Assembly: GCF_001659605.2 (NCBI RefSeq) | Contig: NC_035163.2 | Span: 29,600,158-29,664,157 of the forward strand | Source of the DNA: Manihot esculenta | Taxonomy: Eukaryota > Streptophyta > Magnoliopsida > Malpighiales > Euphorbiaceae | Direction of reading: 5' to 3' | Length of the DNA stretch: 64,000 nucleotides | Part shown: piece after piece, positions 10,495 through 22,934 of the stretch | Layout: every line of letters starts with the position of its first letter | How positions within the stretch are numbered: the first letter of the stretch is position 1 | Translations under genes and position numbers: made by a program | The notes under the pieces: model-generated | What the model saw: only the letters and a program-made list of their open reading frames with translations | What the model was told of the DNA's origin: nothing | Database searches by the model: none

Positions 10495-13400
10495 TACTTA
10501 ATTGCCGCATCTTCTCCAACATTTTGAGGTGGGCTCTGGACTCTTTAACACATTGATCCAAGATAACTTATTGATCTTTACTGTTAAAGCCAAATATGCT
10601 AGAATATATATATATATATATTTTTTTTTTTTTCTTGATGCGAGAGATGCAGTCTTTGCAATAAACTATTGATATGTTTGTCCTTGTAGGATTTATGTTA
10701 CCTTTTTTATGACCCATCTGAAGGTATTAGGGTGTAGGGATTTATTGTGTTCATTTTGTTTATAAAATATGGCTATATATCTTTCGACTTCAATTGGATT
10801 TTATATATGATCACCCTTTTGTTTCAATTTGCAACTGCTTCAGAACTTGCAGGAGTTGCACAACAAAATGATGTGGCATATTTGATCTAGTAGTTCTCTC
10901 AGATTTTATTGCCATCCTATTTCCATTCAACATGCCTATATTCGAAATGGAATTGTTGAATAAGTACATGCACTAAAGATGATGCGCCCATTTGGTTAGG
11001 GCTCTGAAAAAAATGGAAAAGTTAAGTCTTTCACAGTGGAAGACGCGATGGATCACTAGAGGATGCATGGTTTATGAAAAGGGAAATTATTTGATGGACT
11101 AGTCCATCATGAACTCAAAACACATGAATGTGGATTCTATGTGATTTTTTTTATTGTTTTTTGGGTCTATATGGATCAGGTCAATGAAATCGAATGTTGG
11201 AATTTTAGCTTCTTGCACATTATAATGGTGTCGGAGAATAATTTGAGCAAGTCCAACTTGCACAGCTTCTAATAGGGGAAAAACCAAATGCTAGAGTCAT
11301 CTTTGGTGCCGTGAGTTCTCGAGTTAATTTATAAAAGAACAAATAAGTACAGGAAAAGAAATGAAGAAACTAAAATACAAAGCATCTTGGCCAAGTACCA
11401 TCTGTCCTACATCAACAAGAGATGAGTTCACACAAGCAACAGGTTTGTCTACTAAACCTTTTTTTACCGTTAATCAGAAACTTGAGAAATTTGTTAATTA
11501 CATTCACATAATTTTGCTGGTATTTCACCTGATAATTTACTATCATTGTTGTTCAACCTACACTATTTGGTGGAATTGTAAAGAATAGAAATATATCTCA
11601 TTACTAACAATTAAAAGATATTTATAAACATGATTAAGTAAATATGAAATATAATAATCTAAATTAACATTGATGAAAATTAAACTTAGAACTTTTGATT
11701 GTAATATGCGAATTGGATATTAAATATTTTACATGATTTGCAATTCCCACTAATCTTGGGTTGACTCTGAAATATTTGCTTGAAAGTTCATCAATGATTA
11801 GCTAATCATTGACTATTACATTGATAATTAGTTATTATTCTTGATCTTGGGTTATTATTTGAAGGATATATATATAGAGAATTTTTATTAATTTTTTTTC
11901 AAACTCTTGGTTGGTGTTAGGGCCAACCGGCTTGTTGTTAGCTTCCATTTGATAATTTTTCAAACCCTCCTTTGATTTCAACAGTGGCAGCTCAAACTCA
12001 CAAAGAAGTCTCGATTAAAACAATGTTTTTTTAATATATATTTAAAACTTTAAGAAAGAGACTCAAATTTAAATTCATAAACCTCTTAGATTATATATGA
12101 CACAAGAAGTATTAGCTCAGTAATTCTAAATTAAAACTCTGTTTAAAAAAGGCCAACTTGGCCTTATTTTGTGTTTAGCTTTCTCTCAAAAATGAATAAT
12201 TCATAATTGCATTATGCAGTATTTGAATTGGAGACCTTCTGATTAAGACATCGGAGCATTTATTAATATAATTATATGAGGGAGAAATCTAACTTTTATT
12301 TTTCAACCTTACCTTAAAGCAAGGGTCATAAACATTTTATATATGTAACAGGTTGTTTGCATTTGATTAAGAAATTTCTGATGCACACTATGAATATTAT
12401 ATTCCCAAATCACACTACTAGATATGATTCTCCTTTCTCTTATGGATAAATATTTCTGCTTTCTAAAATAAGGTCTCCATATAATACTAATGCAACTTTT
12501 GGGTTTGGTTGAATTTAGGCCACTTCTTGCTGATAAATCACAAAATCAGGGCTAAACCAATTGAAGGATCAGATAATGTTTTCTTTGTTGGAAATGGCAA
12601 ATTCTATTAGAGTTTTGAATATTCTTTTTATGTTCATCAACTCTGGAATGCACTTTGGATTCAGTTTCAAAACTAACAACTCAAAAAGAAAAAGAAAAAA
12701 GAAAATAAATTAAAGGCATGGATCAAAGTATGAAACAATTAAATTGCCTAGTGAGGTTACAGTTACAGGCAGGTACATTACAGGGTCATTTTAAAAAAAA
12801 AAAGAAAAAAATTGGATCTTATATGATCCTTATAAGGATTTGATATGCTGAAAACTTCATTTATTTTTGGCAGTGTCATCAGTAGCTTCTGCAATATCTT
12901 CAGCTATTATGTAGCTGAAAATGCAGCATCTCATAGTAATAAACTTAGTCAGTGAGCAGTAGGTTTTATTTCCCTTTTATTCTAATGGGTTTTCATTGTT
13001 GATCTCTTCCCAAAATACTTCTGCAAGCTTTTCTTACTCCTTTCATGGAGTCTTAATTGGGATTCTCTCAGAATTAAGATCAATGCTGAGTGAAATAAAT
13101 GCTAGCAAGTAATGTAATGGCACTTTACTTGATCTTTGTTCAGTTAAGTTTTGCTATTTTTGTGGGGTATTGAATACAAGGTAATGGCCCATTTCAAAGA
13201 CAAGTGTTGTGTCCGTGTTTAGGGGTTGGAAAAGTGAAAACAAAGAAAAAGTAGTTGTCAAGTGAAACATTTTTGGGAGGGACGGCCATAAACTCTAACC
13301 TCTTGTTTAGATCAAAGATTTAAAAAAAAAAAAATCAAATTTTATGTTTGAAATGTGAGAATTTCTTTTTTTTTATCAACTTACCAAATTTTCATCCTTA

Positions 13401-14104
13401 AATAAAATAAAATAATAAATAATTTTATAATAATTTATTTAAAATAAATTTATTTAAAATAAAAAATTAGCATGAATGGGTAATTGATAAATCCAAGAAA
13501 AGTGAAAAGAAATGTGCTAAAAACTCCATTAAATGGATGAGATGTGAGTGGTTGTTTGTTCCTTTTCTTGATTATGTTCTGTTCCCTTAGGACGCAAACA
13601 TTCAACATGCAATGATGGGGTCTTAGTTTCCCTTTTTTTTTTGTGATATACTGATTGAATGTTAATATTTTAATTTTCAAAATTTTTTAATTATTATTTT
13701 GAAATGTTTAATAAACACGATTTTTTTATATATATATTTTTATAAAACATAATAATTCAATTATAATTTTATCATAAAAAATTAAGATTTTCCTGATTGT
13801 CTTCAAGTGTTGGGTATATGAAAAATCTAGACTAATCTCATGATGGGAGATTTCAAAATATGAATAAAGATCACATAGAAATAGTTAAGATCACATTATT
13901 ATGAAACATAAGCGATGGTCTAATGTAATAATCATGGGGGCATCAAATAAAATAAGAGGAAGAAAAAAAAACAAAGGTGAGGTGCAGGATAGTTAGCATG
14001 AGGGGTAGCACTTGGAAGCCAAATTCAAAGAGCATTATGAATAGTGTGATTTCGTGAAGGCTAGGCAAACTCAGTGAATCCCCAAATTTACACCTCACAA
14101 GCAA
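10495..14104. other. PPR 3' flank and AT-rich intergenic DNA
   Basis: The first few hundred bases are likely PPR 3' UTR, with (TA)9 and poly-T near 10604-10633. The rest is AT-rich with scattered poly-A/T. Short frames at 11361-11588 and 13450-13680 show no recognisable protein. No RNA gene or transposon terminus was identified. Confidence 0.6.
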
Positions 14105-14125
14105 TCTCTCTCTCTCTCTCTCTCT
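14105..14125. repeat. (CT)n microsatellite
   Basis: About ten CT units in otherwise mixed sequence, followed by a GA-rich stretch near 14178-14190. Confidence 0.9.
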
Positions 14126-15913
14126 TGAGAAAGAGTAGGCGGTGGGTTGCTTTCATAAAGCCATTATTATTATCTTAGGAGAGAGAGACCCCACACCTTC
14201 AGTCCCTGTGATCCATCTAACGGTGTAGAAATTTCGTGTACGATTGATTGAATTTTAATTCATTATTAAAATTAAATTGTACTTATTAATTCATAAATTG
14301 AATTCACATTTCATTCAATTTTATAAAATTCGAAGTTTCATCATCGGATTTAATTGATTTAGTTAATAAAATTATAATTTTATACACAGAAGAACAACGT
14401 ACTGCTAAATATCCTACCAACTATCAAAGTTAAAGAGTAAAGCCCTTTTTGTTTGAAATGGAAGACAAAGAGTTTTTTTTTTATTTATTATAAAATAAAA
14501 ATTACTAAATATTTAAATTAATATCAAGTAAATTGAAACTATATTTAAAAGGATTATTTTCATTAAATTAAGTTTGAAAAATAAAAGCTTTAAATACGTA
14601 TGAGACCTTAATCTCCGGATTTAAGGATTATTTATAATGGCATTTAATTTCTTTTTTCCTATTTGAGACCACAATATAGTGCACCTCTTTGGACTTTGAC
14701 TATCTTTAATTAATTTTTCTGACCTACTAGATTTCAATTTCGTACCTGCAATTCCATTCAATTGCTTATCCATTTCTTCTGCCAATATATCGCAATTGAA
14801 CTCTTTTTTTTTTCAAAAAAAATCGTCTAGCTAATTAATAAAATATATAAACAAGAAAGAAATATCACATTTTACATAGAGAGATAAATATTAGCGGACT
14901 ATTGATGTAATTGCAGCTGATGGCTTAGGATGTCGAGTCAAAGGCCAATGGAGGGTCAAAATCATCTCCTCTTTACTTTCAAATGTGTTTATCTGGCACG
15001 TGTTAGAGCATATTCGTAGTTTCTACTGCTATTTATGTACACGGTCAAATTCAGAAAATAAGGCAGAAAAAAAATGAAATGAAAATGATTTTTTTTTTTA
15101 TCGAAGAAAATGAAAATTTTGATCCCAAGGCCGTGGGAGCCATTGAATGAAATCACGAGACCAAGTTGAGCGCGAGGAAGGGACGGTAAATGGGGCGTTT
15201 TCAGTATTCCAAAAAAAAAAAAATAGAGAAAATAAAAATACGAGTGCAAGTACTGTTTACCAAAAACGTAAAAAGAGGAAGGGAATATCACGCCCTTCTA
15301 ATGAAAGTTTTTGCCTCCTCCTCACGGCGTTCGAGACGCCACGAGCCACTGCAGTCGACCACAACACCACCTCCTCTTCCTCCACTTTTTTACCGAGGAA
15401 AATAAAATGAGAAATTCAATTGTATAAAATTCTAAAAAGTAATGGGCCTCAAAAGATGAGAAATTAAGAAAGGAAATCCTCGTCCTCCTTTGTTTCCCTC
15501 TGGAGAAACATGGCCTCAAAAATATTATTATTTTTTAAAAAAAAAATAATATTATTTTTTTAAAAAAAATAAATAAATCTACACCACTGCATTTGGAAAC
15601 GAGGACTTTCTGGGGAGTTCTATAATCTTCCATTGTTCCATATTTCAGAAAATATAATTCATTTCCATTTTGTTTTTCTATTTATAAAAAAGTTTTTATT
15701 ACATTGATGATGATAGATTCTCTACTAGTGCTACTGCCTCTGGCTCTGGCTATTACAACACCCTCGCAAGCTCAGGATATTTTTTTAATAAAAAAAAAAG
15801 GAAAGACAGAGCTCGTACCGATAAACACTATCCGATGATATATTTCACTTTTAATATATATATTTTTTTATACCTGGAAAATTTAAGGGAAAAAAAAAAA
15901 AACTCAAAATTTT
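14126..15913. other. Intergenic, no gene seen; 3' side of the DUF506 gene
   Basis: AT-rich, with a somewhat more GC-rich patch at 15120-15400 whose frames are lysine- or proline-rich low-complexity text. Several A-runs near 15530-15570 and 15890-15902 flank the DUF506 stop. The 3' UTR of that gene must lie in the last few hundred bases. Confidence 0.55.
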
Positions 15914-17299
15914 TTATGGTTTCTCTTTGAGCAGAGAAGCTAATCCTGTCACCATCCTCGCTCCTCTATCTACACTCTTCGGTTTGACGGCCGGCGGCTG
16001 CCAGGTCGCCGGGTCTATGTTAACTTTATCATCGTCGCCGGAAAGTTTCGCCGGCGATGATGAATCAGTGCCCACCTGCGCTGTTTTTTCGCCAAAAATC
16101 AGCTCGAGTTCTCCACATTCGTCACTACTCTCCGTAGCAACACATTCGTCTTCATCGATTTTGGATTTTGTGTTTGAGATGATTTCGTTTTGCCTGGTGA
16201 AAGAAGAAAGCCATTTAGCTCGCATGTACTCGGCTCTTCTCCACGGAGGAAAGTGCATGCCTTTCTTCTTCAAGCTCTGCTTTGCTGCCTCCGATACGAT
16301 TGAAACGATCTGGCCCAGGCGATCCGATTTTCCGACGAAGATGTACGGTAGTGATTGCAGGATTGCCCTGTAGGTCCCAGTTGATCGAGCTATTTCGAAC
16401 TCCGATCTGAAATCAATATCGATCAAAAGCCTCTCTCCTTCTATATTCACATCGATATACTCATATTCACCTGATTAACAGGTTAAGCAAACAACAATTT
16501 CAGAAATTTTCCCTTCCAATTTTCAAAATTTTGACTCCAAATGAAGAGAAAGAGTAAAAACTGAAAGGTACCTGCAGGATGAGAGGGGGATTTATCCCAT
16601 TTTGATTTGCAAATGGAGGAATCGTAGCCGAGAGATATTAATCCATCGGCTACGATCTTTCTCAAATCGTCCTTTTGCTTGTGATTCTTGTTCTTATCGA
16701 CGATCATCGCCGTATCAGCTAAGAGGTTTCTCTCGTGAACACTAGCACAGGGAATCAAACTCTGTTTTTAACACCGCAGACATAAACATTTATTTAGCCA
16801 TTTGACCTTCAAGGAGTCGTACAGCTTCAAAGTTGAAAGGGCAGAGTTCTCTTAAATTGAAAATTGGAAGAGGTTATTCGAATTTTACCTTAAGGATATC
16901 AGAGGCATCGACTGATGACCCATTGATGATCGATTCCCCAAAATTACCACCACCGAATACATCAAATTCATCATCGGAGCTATCGTTAATATTCCCGTTA
17001 AAGCAATTGCATCGGTGACGGCCGCGAAACGGCTTCTCGTTGCTTTCCTCAATGTAATTCTGGACCATTTTTGCCAAACATACTGAGCTCGGCTCAAACT
17101 CCGTCCCTGCACCTACTCCATCCTTTGTCCCATTCTGTGCTTCACCGACGCTTGGCTTTTCCACCGAGGAAATTCGCAGCACACTGGGGAACTGCCGGTC
17201 AAACAGCCTCTTCAGACGCGATTTCAACACCGGCTTTAGCGGTTCGGCCCGCGCCGGAACCATCGTCTGACAGTCAATATCTATGGGTTGAATCTTCAT
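15914..17299 (-). CDS. DUF506 (PDDEXK-like superfamily) protein
   Basis: Three exons on the - strand, 17299-16889, 16761-16572 and 16470-15914, with GT-AG borders and joined phases, give 385 aa. The N-terminal part has a variable acidic stretch (NDSSDDEFDVFGGG, about residues 107-120). The core reads CASVHERNLLADTAMIV, DLRKIVADGLISLGYDSSIC, then GEYEYIDV and DIDFRSEFEIARSTGTYRAI (about residues 200-235), which is the diagnostic plant DUF506 signature, and ends WRRAEYMRAKWLS. The C-terminal tail (WQPPAVKPK to SLLKEKP) is also typical. DUF506 is assigned to the PDDEXK nuclease-like fold, but a nuclease activity is not established; Arabidopsis members have been linked to root-hair growth and phosphate stress. 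The position matches Arabidopsis At3g22970. The long upstream leader with a uORF suggests translational control. Confidence 0.92.
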
Positions 17300-17815
17300 A
17301 GGAAAAGGCTCAACAGCTATGAAGATTATGAAGATGATGGGAGAGAAGACCGAAGCTAAAGGTTGAAGGTTAGAAGTTAAATTGGATTGAATGCTCTGTT
17401 TTAAGCTCTGCGTGTCAGTTCTGCTCCATATTCAGAGCTCTCCAAATACTTAGATTGCACAGACTCACAGATTTGCAATGACTAATCAATGACTTCTGGT
17501 CCTGATTCTTGCAGTAAATTTTCAAAACTCATGAACCAGACAAATTAAAAAAATCAATGCCACAGGCTAACAATCAAATTCATACACATTTTACTCCTTC
17601 ACTAAGCTACAACAATAACGCCTTACCCAAGGAAGAAAAAGAGAAAAACCTCAAAATCGGAATCCTCAACAGGATCACCACACCCAATCAAAAAGCCTCT
17701 CAAAATTTAATATAATCCCAGACACAAATTTCTCCGCAAGCAAAATCCAGTACTTTCCCTCCGTGATTAGAAAAATCGAATAACTTAGAAGATATGCAAG
17801 AGAAAATTATGCCTT

Positions 17816-17911
17816 TCAGCTTAGGCTTTTTTCAAAGAAGACGTGGTGGGGGTGATCGGAAGCACGGGCATTGCGTATAGAAGCAGAAAAAGTAGTCCCA
17901 AGGATACTCAT
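17816..17911 (-). CDS. 31-aa upstream ORF in the DUF506 leader
   Basis: An ATG at 17911 opens a frame of 31 codons plus stop (17818-17816), beginning MSILGTTFSASIRNARA and ending FEKSLS. It lies between the TATA-like box (18096-18090) and the DUF506 start (17299), so it should be in the 5' leader. As recalled, Arabidopsis annotates a conserved-peptide uORF (CPuORF59, At3g22968) upstream of the DUF506 gene At3g22970. I do not recall that peptide, so homology is inferred from position only. Shorter ATG frames (11, 16 and 4 codons) also lie between it and the main start. Confidence 0.6.
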   Translation of the reverse strand: MSILGTTFSASIRNARASDHPHHVFFEKSLS

Positions 17912-18089
17912 ATCTCCGGCGGGATTTTAATCGCCGGCGCGGAGAAGTGGAGAAGAAATTGATGAAGTAGGAAGAACAACAACAAAAAGACTTCGTGGTG
18001 GGGTTGTGGAGCAAGGGGGGGTTAGGTGTTTTTTCGGTAGAGAGTGGACAGTGGAGAGCGCTGAAGATGAAAGTGGATTAGCTCAGGGC

Positions 18090-18096
18090 TTTTATA
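18090..18096 (-). promoter_or_regulatory. TATA box of the DUF506 gene
   Basis: TATAAAA followed by GCCC on the - strand, in a GC-richer setting. Transcription starting about 30 bases downstream would give a leader of about 750 nt before the DUF506 ATG, possibly shortened by an intron (a GTAAGG donor-like site near 17620). Confidence 0.55.
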
Positions 18097-18136
18097 GGTG
18101 AAACGGCGTTGGCCAAGCTGACTAGGCATCAAGTTA

Positions 18137-18144
18137 CCACGTGG
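18137..18144. promoter_or_regulatory. Palindromic G-box CCACGTGG
   Basis: A perfect G-box about 40 bp upstream of the TATA box of the DUF506 gene. bZIP and bHLH factors bind such sites; which factor acts here is unknown. Confidence 0.5.
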
Positions 18145-18246
18145 AAGCTGACATGGCAAATTTTATCCTCTGTTTGCAGTTTGCTAACATGGCATGCGTT
18201 AGCAAGCGATAAATTAGTTTGATTGTGGAGCTTTGTGCGTATATGT

Positions 18247-18252
18247 CACGTG
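18247..18252. promoter_or_regulatory. Second CACGTG core upstream of the DUF506 gene
   Basis: A TCACGTGCC context about 105 bp from the first G-box. Two CACGTG cores within about 165 bp of the TATA box are more than expected by chance in AT-rich DNA. Confidence 0.45.
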
Positions 18253-18259
18253 CCGGCAC

Positions 18260-19300
18260 TAGAATTCGTGAGCATTGTTGATTGACTCCTTGTTGAAATT
18301 ACGAAGTTCACCTCCCACTACGGTGCTGTGGACCTGTGGTTGCGGAGATACGTGGAACAGTAGTGGATGATTAGTGGGGGCAAATTTGAAATTTGAACAG
18401 AAACAGAGGGGAGAAAGGGGCGGTGCTGTAAAGTGCAAGTGCATGGTGTTTTGTTTTGTAAAGAGGTGGGCGCCTAACATTGTGTGACACGTAGCGGATG
18501 GTACTGTATCAGTTACTTTCTTTTCCTTTTGTTTTTTAAAGGAAATTTAAAATTTTAAGATCAGGTTATTTTGGACCGTTCGATTATTAGAGGAAAAAGA
18601 TCGGACATGTAGATCTCACTAAAGTTGTCGGTTTAATATAGGGAGAAATTATTAGTGTATCTGAATTATTGGTTCTTTTCTTTTCTCGAATGAAAATTCA
18701 CGTTTTGTAATTTATTGAAAATTTTAGGTAAAACTATAATTACTGACTGTTATTAAAATTTATACATTAATTTTATAATTATAAACAACTTATAATTTAA
18801 TCTATTCCACAAAAATTATAGTTAAATTGATATACTATATTCTTTTGCATTAACTATTTAAATTAAAATGATTAAAATATATAAAATTATAATGAGTAAG
18901 TAATAAATGGAAATGAATTAATTTATTATATTTTAAATCATAAAAAAAATTCAATAGTTGCTTTCTAAAAGTAAATGGACCAATGGAAGTAGATTACACG
19001 AATCCAGAGACTTAATTATATTTGATTCAAAATTTTTTAATGCAAATCTAAAAGTATTATTCTATGGCATAATTTTATTTACTGTTAGTCAATTTTTTTT
19101 AATTTATCATTTATTTATTTTTTTGTTATTAAAAAAAAATCCTTTTAACTTTAGGTTAGTTTTATAAAAATTCCCTTAATAAGTTCTCATGTTAGAAAAT
19201 TACCCTTTTGCCTATATATCTCAAAAAGATTAAAACTATTATTTGAAAAAAATCATTTAATATTATTTAAAAGCAGTAAATTAAAAAAAAAAAATCCTAA
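18260..19300. other. Distal promoter then AT-rich DNA
   Basis: 18260-18540 is GC-richer than the DNA beyond it and may be distal promoter. From 18640 on the sequence is AT-rich with no recognisable gene or element. Confidence 0.5.
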
Positions 19301-19760
19301 ATGCATGTATGTCTCAAGTTCAATTCACCTTCCCCTCGTCCTTTTTCTCTAGCGCTGAGCATCGTCGGCGACGGGGAACATCCAATAACAACGAATGGCG
19401 GTGGGTGGCTATCGATGGGAAATGCGAGAAGAGGAGCTCGCAAAACATGGTTTTTTTGGCACCATTTTCGACTGTTTTTGGCGATGGATTAACACAATAT
19501 TGACAATATATGTCCCAATCTACCTCGCAATGAATGGGGGAACACAAGGCGGCAAATCAGAGAAGTGCATCTCTGGCTCTGCAACTTGATGGTCTCAATC
19601 CGCACAAACAGCAACATCTAGCTAAGGCCCCCATCTTTAACGAGCTCCTTCGATAGTTAGAGTCGCGACTCCATCAATGATACTCACAGCTAGTGAAAGA
19701 GTTCCAACAATGCATCAGACTTCAGTGACCTTGAGACAAAGAAAGTGAAAGGAAATGAGG
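19301..19760 (+). pseudogene. GC-rich island with a degraded coding fragment
   Basis: A 450-bp patch of clearly higher GC stands inside very AT-rich DNA. From about 19555 on the + strand it reads LALQLDGLNPHKQQHLAKAP then IFNELLR, LESRLHQ and YSQLVKEFQQ, broken by two in-frame stops. This looks like decayed coding sequence, but I do not recognise the family. It could be a fragment captured by a transposon, since a long-TIR element begins about 220 bp downstream. Confidence 0.4.
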
Positions 19761-19978
19761 CAAAATAGTAATTTTTTTGAATCAGAGGGACAATATGATA
19801 CTTTCATTATGTTCTAGTTGAATTTTTTATTAGGAAATTAAATGTAATAAGTTTAATAATAAAATAAAAATTATTTTCTCGTTATTTTTTAAGAACATGT
19901 CATTTTTTGCATTGTTTTTTTTAAAATATATATATATATATATGAGGATAGACGCTTACTATGCTTACAATTCATTTG

Positions 19979-20922
19979 ATAAATTATATTTTAATTTTTA
20001 AATTATATTATAATTAATTATTAATTTTTATATTTTTAAAATTAAATACTTAAATTTTTATATTTTTATTTCGTTCAAATATATTATTTGTCCATTTAAA
20101 ATTTTCTTTTATGTTACCGTTATTACACCCTACAATACATATAAAAGAATATTTTACATTTAAAAATCTAAATACTTTTTCTTTATTCTAATTCTCTCCA
20201 TCGAACGTGAATGGCAAATTACTATATGTCTACTTCAAGCAGTCAGAACCTGAATTTTAGATATTTATTTTTTATCATGAAATATAAGAGAAATTAAAAA
20301 TAGTGAAAATTTTTAAAATTACATATTTTAAATTAAGTGATTTATTAGTTTTTAATATATAAAAATTAAAAGATTTAAGTGTTTATAATTATTTAAATTC
20401 TATACTAAAAAAGTTTATGAAATCTCAGTAAATTAAAAAATTTTAAATTATTTTGTATTTTTATAAAAGAAATGAGTTAATATTATATATTTTATTTTAT
20501 TTTATATTAAAAAGTTTTAAAATAGTGAAAGTTTTCGTAAAACCGTAGAATTTGAATTTAAGAGTGGATATATTTTAATAAATAAAAATTAAAAAAATTG
20601 AAGTATTTATAATTATTTGAATTTTATATTAAAAATTTAAGAAATGAAAGTAAAATAGAAAATTTAAAATTATTTTAATTTGTGTATAAAAAAAAAGAAT
20701 TTAGATTTTTATTAAATTTTTTTTTTATATATGTTGTATGGTATAATAAGAGTATTGTAAGAAAAAAAATAATTTTTATAAATTTGACCAGCTATTTATT
20801 TTTAAATTAATAAATAAATATATGAACGGAATAAAAATAGAGAAATATAAGTATTTAATTTTAAAAATATATAAATTGATTCGTTAATTATAATATAATG
20901 CAGGGACTAAAGTATAATTTAT
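19979..20922. mobile_element. Non-autonomous DNA transposon with long terminal inverted repeats
   Basis: The left arm (19979 to about 20148) and the reverse complement of the right arm (about 20726-20922) align over about 170-195 bp. They share blocks such as attatattataattaa, tttttaaaattaaatact, tttttatttcgttca / tttttattccgttca, and an inner end of ttattacaccctacaatacata / ttataccatacaacatata. The internal 580 bp are AT-rich, carry no protein and contain a degenerate direct duplication. Long arms without a transposase suggest a MULE-like or foldback MITE. No clean target-site duplication was found. Confidence 0.65.
20295..20700. repeat. Degenerate direct duplication of about 225 bp inside the TIR element
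   Basis: 20295-20490 and 20525-20695 share the same order of phrases: tagtgaaa, a tttataattatttaaatt-type block, a tatta/atactaaaa block, gaaatctcagtaaatt / gaaatgaaagtaaaat, then ttttaaattatttt. Similarity is moderate and low-complexity, so the limits are approximate. Confidence 0.45.
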
Positions 20923-21254
20923 TTTTTTAATATTAATTTAGTTTTTAATAAAATAATATGAGTAGATGGTATATTAAAAGTTTATAAATAAACTTGTTTT
21001 CATTTAATTAATTAATTTTTTAAAGTGTGTGAGAATTAAAAAAAAATGATATATTAATAGAAGTAATATGTTGATATTTTTCTTTTAATGCAAAAAAAGA
21101 AAAATAAAATTTGTCTTTCAGCATAACCAAATTTAGGTCTCTATTATCTAATACTAAATTTAGAAATTCTTATATAAACTTATCCATCAATAATATGAGT
21201 CTTATCTTTTTTTTATGAAAATGCAAATTTTTTCACATTAAACCTTTCTCCTAA

Positions 21255-21285
<31 letters not shown>

Positions 21286-22700
21286 GTGAGCAGTTTCAAA
21301 TTTTGTTTTCCCAATAAATATTATCTATTTCCTAATCCAATTTGATAAATTAGAAAGCTTATATGAATGTTATGGTGAAAAATGAGTGAAATTATTTAAA
21401 AATTAATTAATTTAGTTATGAATTATAATCTTGAATTAAAAAAAAAAAAAACCAATCAACTTATTCCAACAATAAATTTGACCCTTACAAGATTTAATAA
21501 AGGGTAGCTATCAAAAGGAGTTTACTCTTACTCACAAGATAATCTAGAGAAATATTTCATTTTCCAGTCACATTATTTTTCTATTGCTTGATATAATCTA
21601 ACATTCAATTATTGGGTTAGCAACTATGCAGAATCAATTTTAATAAAATTAAATATTATTTATAATATAAAAACAAAAATGCTAAATTATGTATGTAACT
21701 GGTGAACACAGCAAGAAACTATTATTAATATATATATATATATTTTCTTGGTGGGGTTAAGTGATATTATTTAGTAGGCCCCACACTTGCATTATGAAAC
21801 TGACCCTCTTTGTTATTTTTATTATTATGAAATATTTTACTTGACAGTACACATATAGGACAAAACACACAACTAGAAGAATCACTGTTCATCATTAATC
21901 CTCAATAAATTAAATTTGTTGGTGCATATATAATCATTAAGCATCAATTATGCTGTTTTTTTCCCCAAAATTATTACTAATTTTCACCGTTTATAAAAAT
22001 TAAAAAATATATATATATTTTAAAAATATGAAAGTCTTTTACACTTTTCACCTTATGAATTATAAAATTTTTAGTCGCAATATAAAATTTTGCAGTATCA
22101 ATCTAAATTGGGCACCTAAAATGGCTTTATTTGCTTTGGATTGTAATGACAAATTTGTGTAGAGAAGAATTCATCACTTGACTTGACCCTTGAAATTGAT
22201 TTGATTCAGAGTTTTATACAATTGGTTTTAATAATTTTATTTTTTTTTTATTTTTAAGAAAAATGGAACTGAAGGTGTTTTTTTGTTGGCAAGTAATCAG
22301 GAGAGGGATCAGTTGAGACTTGGTCAATAAGTAACACCATCAAAAAATTCCCAGTTGAGACAGATTATTTAATTAAATATAATTTAATATCATATGAAAC
22401 AATTTTTTTTTTATAGAAAAATTTGGTTCACAAACTTGGTCAATCTTCATTAAATATTAATGGGATTAACCAATTTTATCCTTAAAATTAATAATGATTT
22501 TAAATTAAAGAGAAATACTAAAAAGTAAAAGTAATTTATAAGTTAATCTTTGTCATAATTCATCTTTTTGACCAAAAATACTCCATCAATGATATATGTA
22601 CAATAAAAGAAAGTGAATTTCAAATAATTACATTTAATCCCAAAACAACCTTCAACTTAATTTTATTTATACCCTAAATTAGGTTATTAATTAATTAATT
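20923..22700. other. AT-rich gene desert, part 1
   Basis: No coding region or RNA gene recognised. It contains a perfect (A)25 tract at 21261-21285, another A-run near 21439 and a short (TA) run near 21730. Confidence 0.6.
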
Positions 22701-22934
22701 AAAAAAATAAATATTTAGTTTTATATTATAGAAAATTCACAAATTAATTTTCTGATTTTAAAAAAATATATTAAATTATCATTCACATTTTAAAAAGCTA
22801 TTAATTAATTAATTATTAATTTTAGCAAAATTACTATTTAGATTCTATGGAAAATTTATTAATTAATTATTTAATTTTAAAAAATATATTAAAATATTTA
22901 TAACAGTTTAAAAAGTATACAACTTAGTGACTTC

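Noticed and set aside
15147..15410. 87-aa and 71-aa frames, + strand
   Set aside because: Lysine-rich or proline-rich low-complexity text from poly-A and CCT runs, with no family match or gene context.
17832..18014. 60-codon Ser/Arg/Phe-rich frame in the DUF506 leader, - strand
   Set aside because: It starts with TTG, not ATG, and overlaps the better-supported ATG uORF in another frame.
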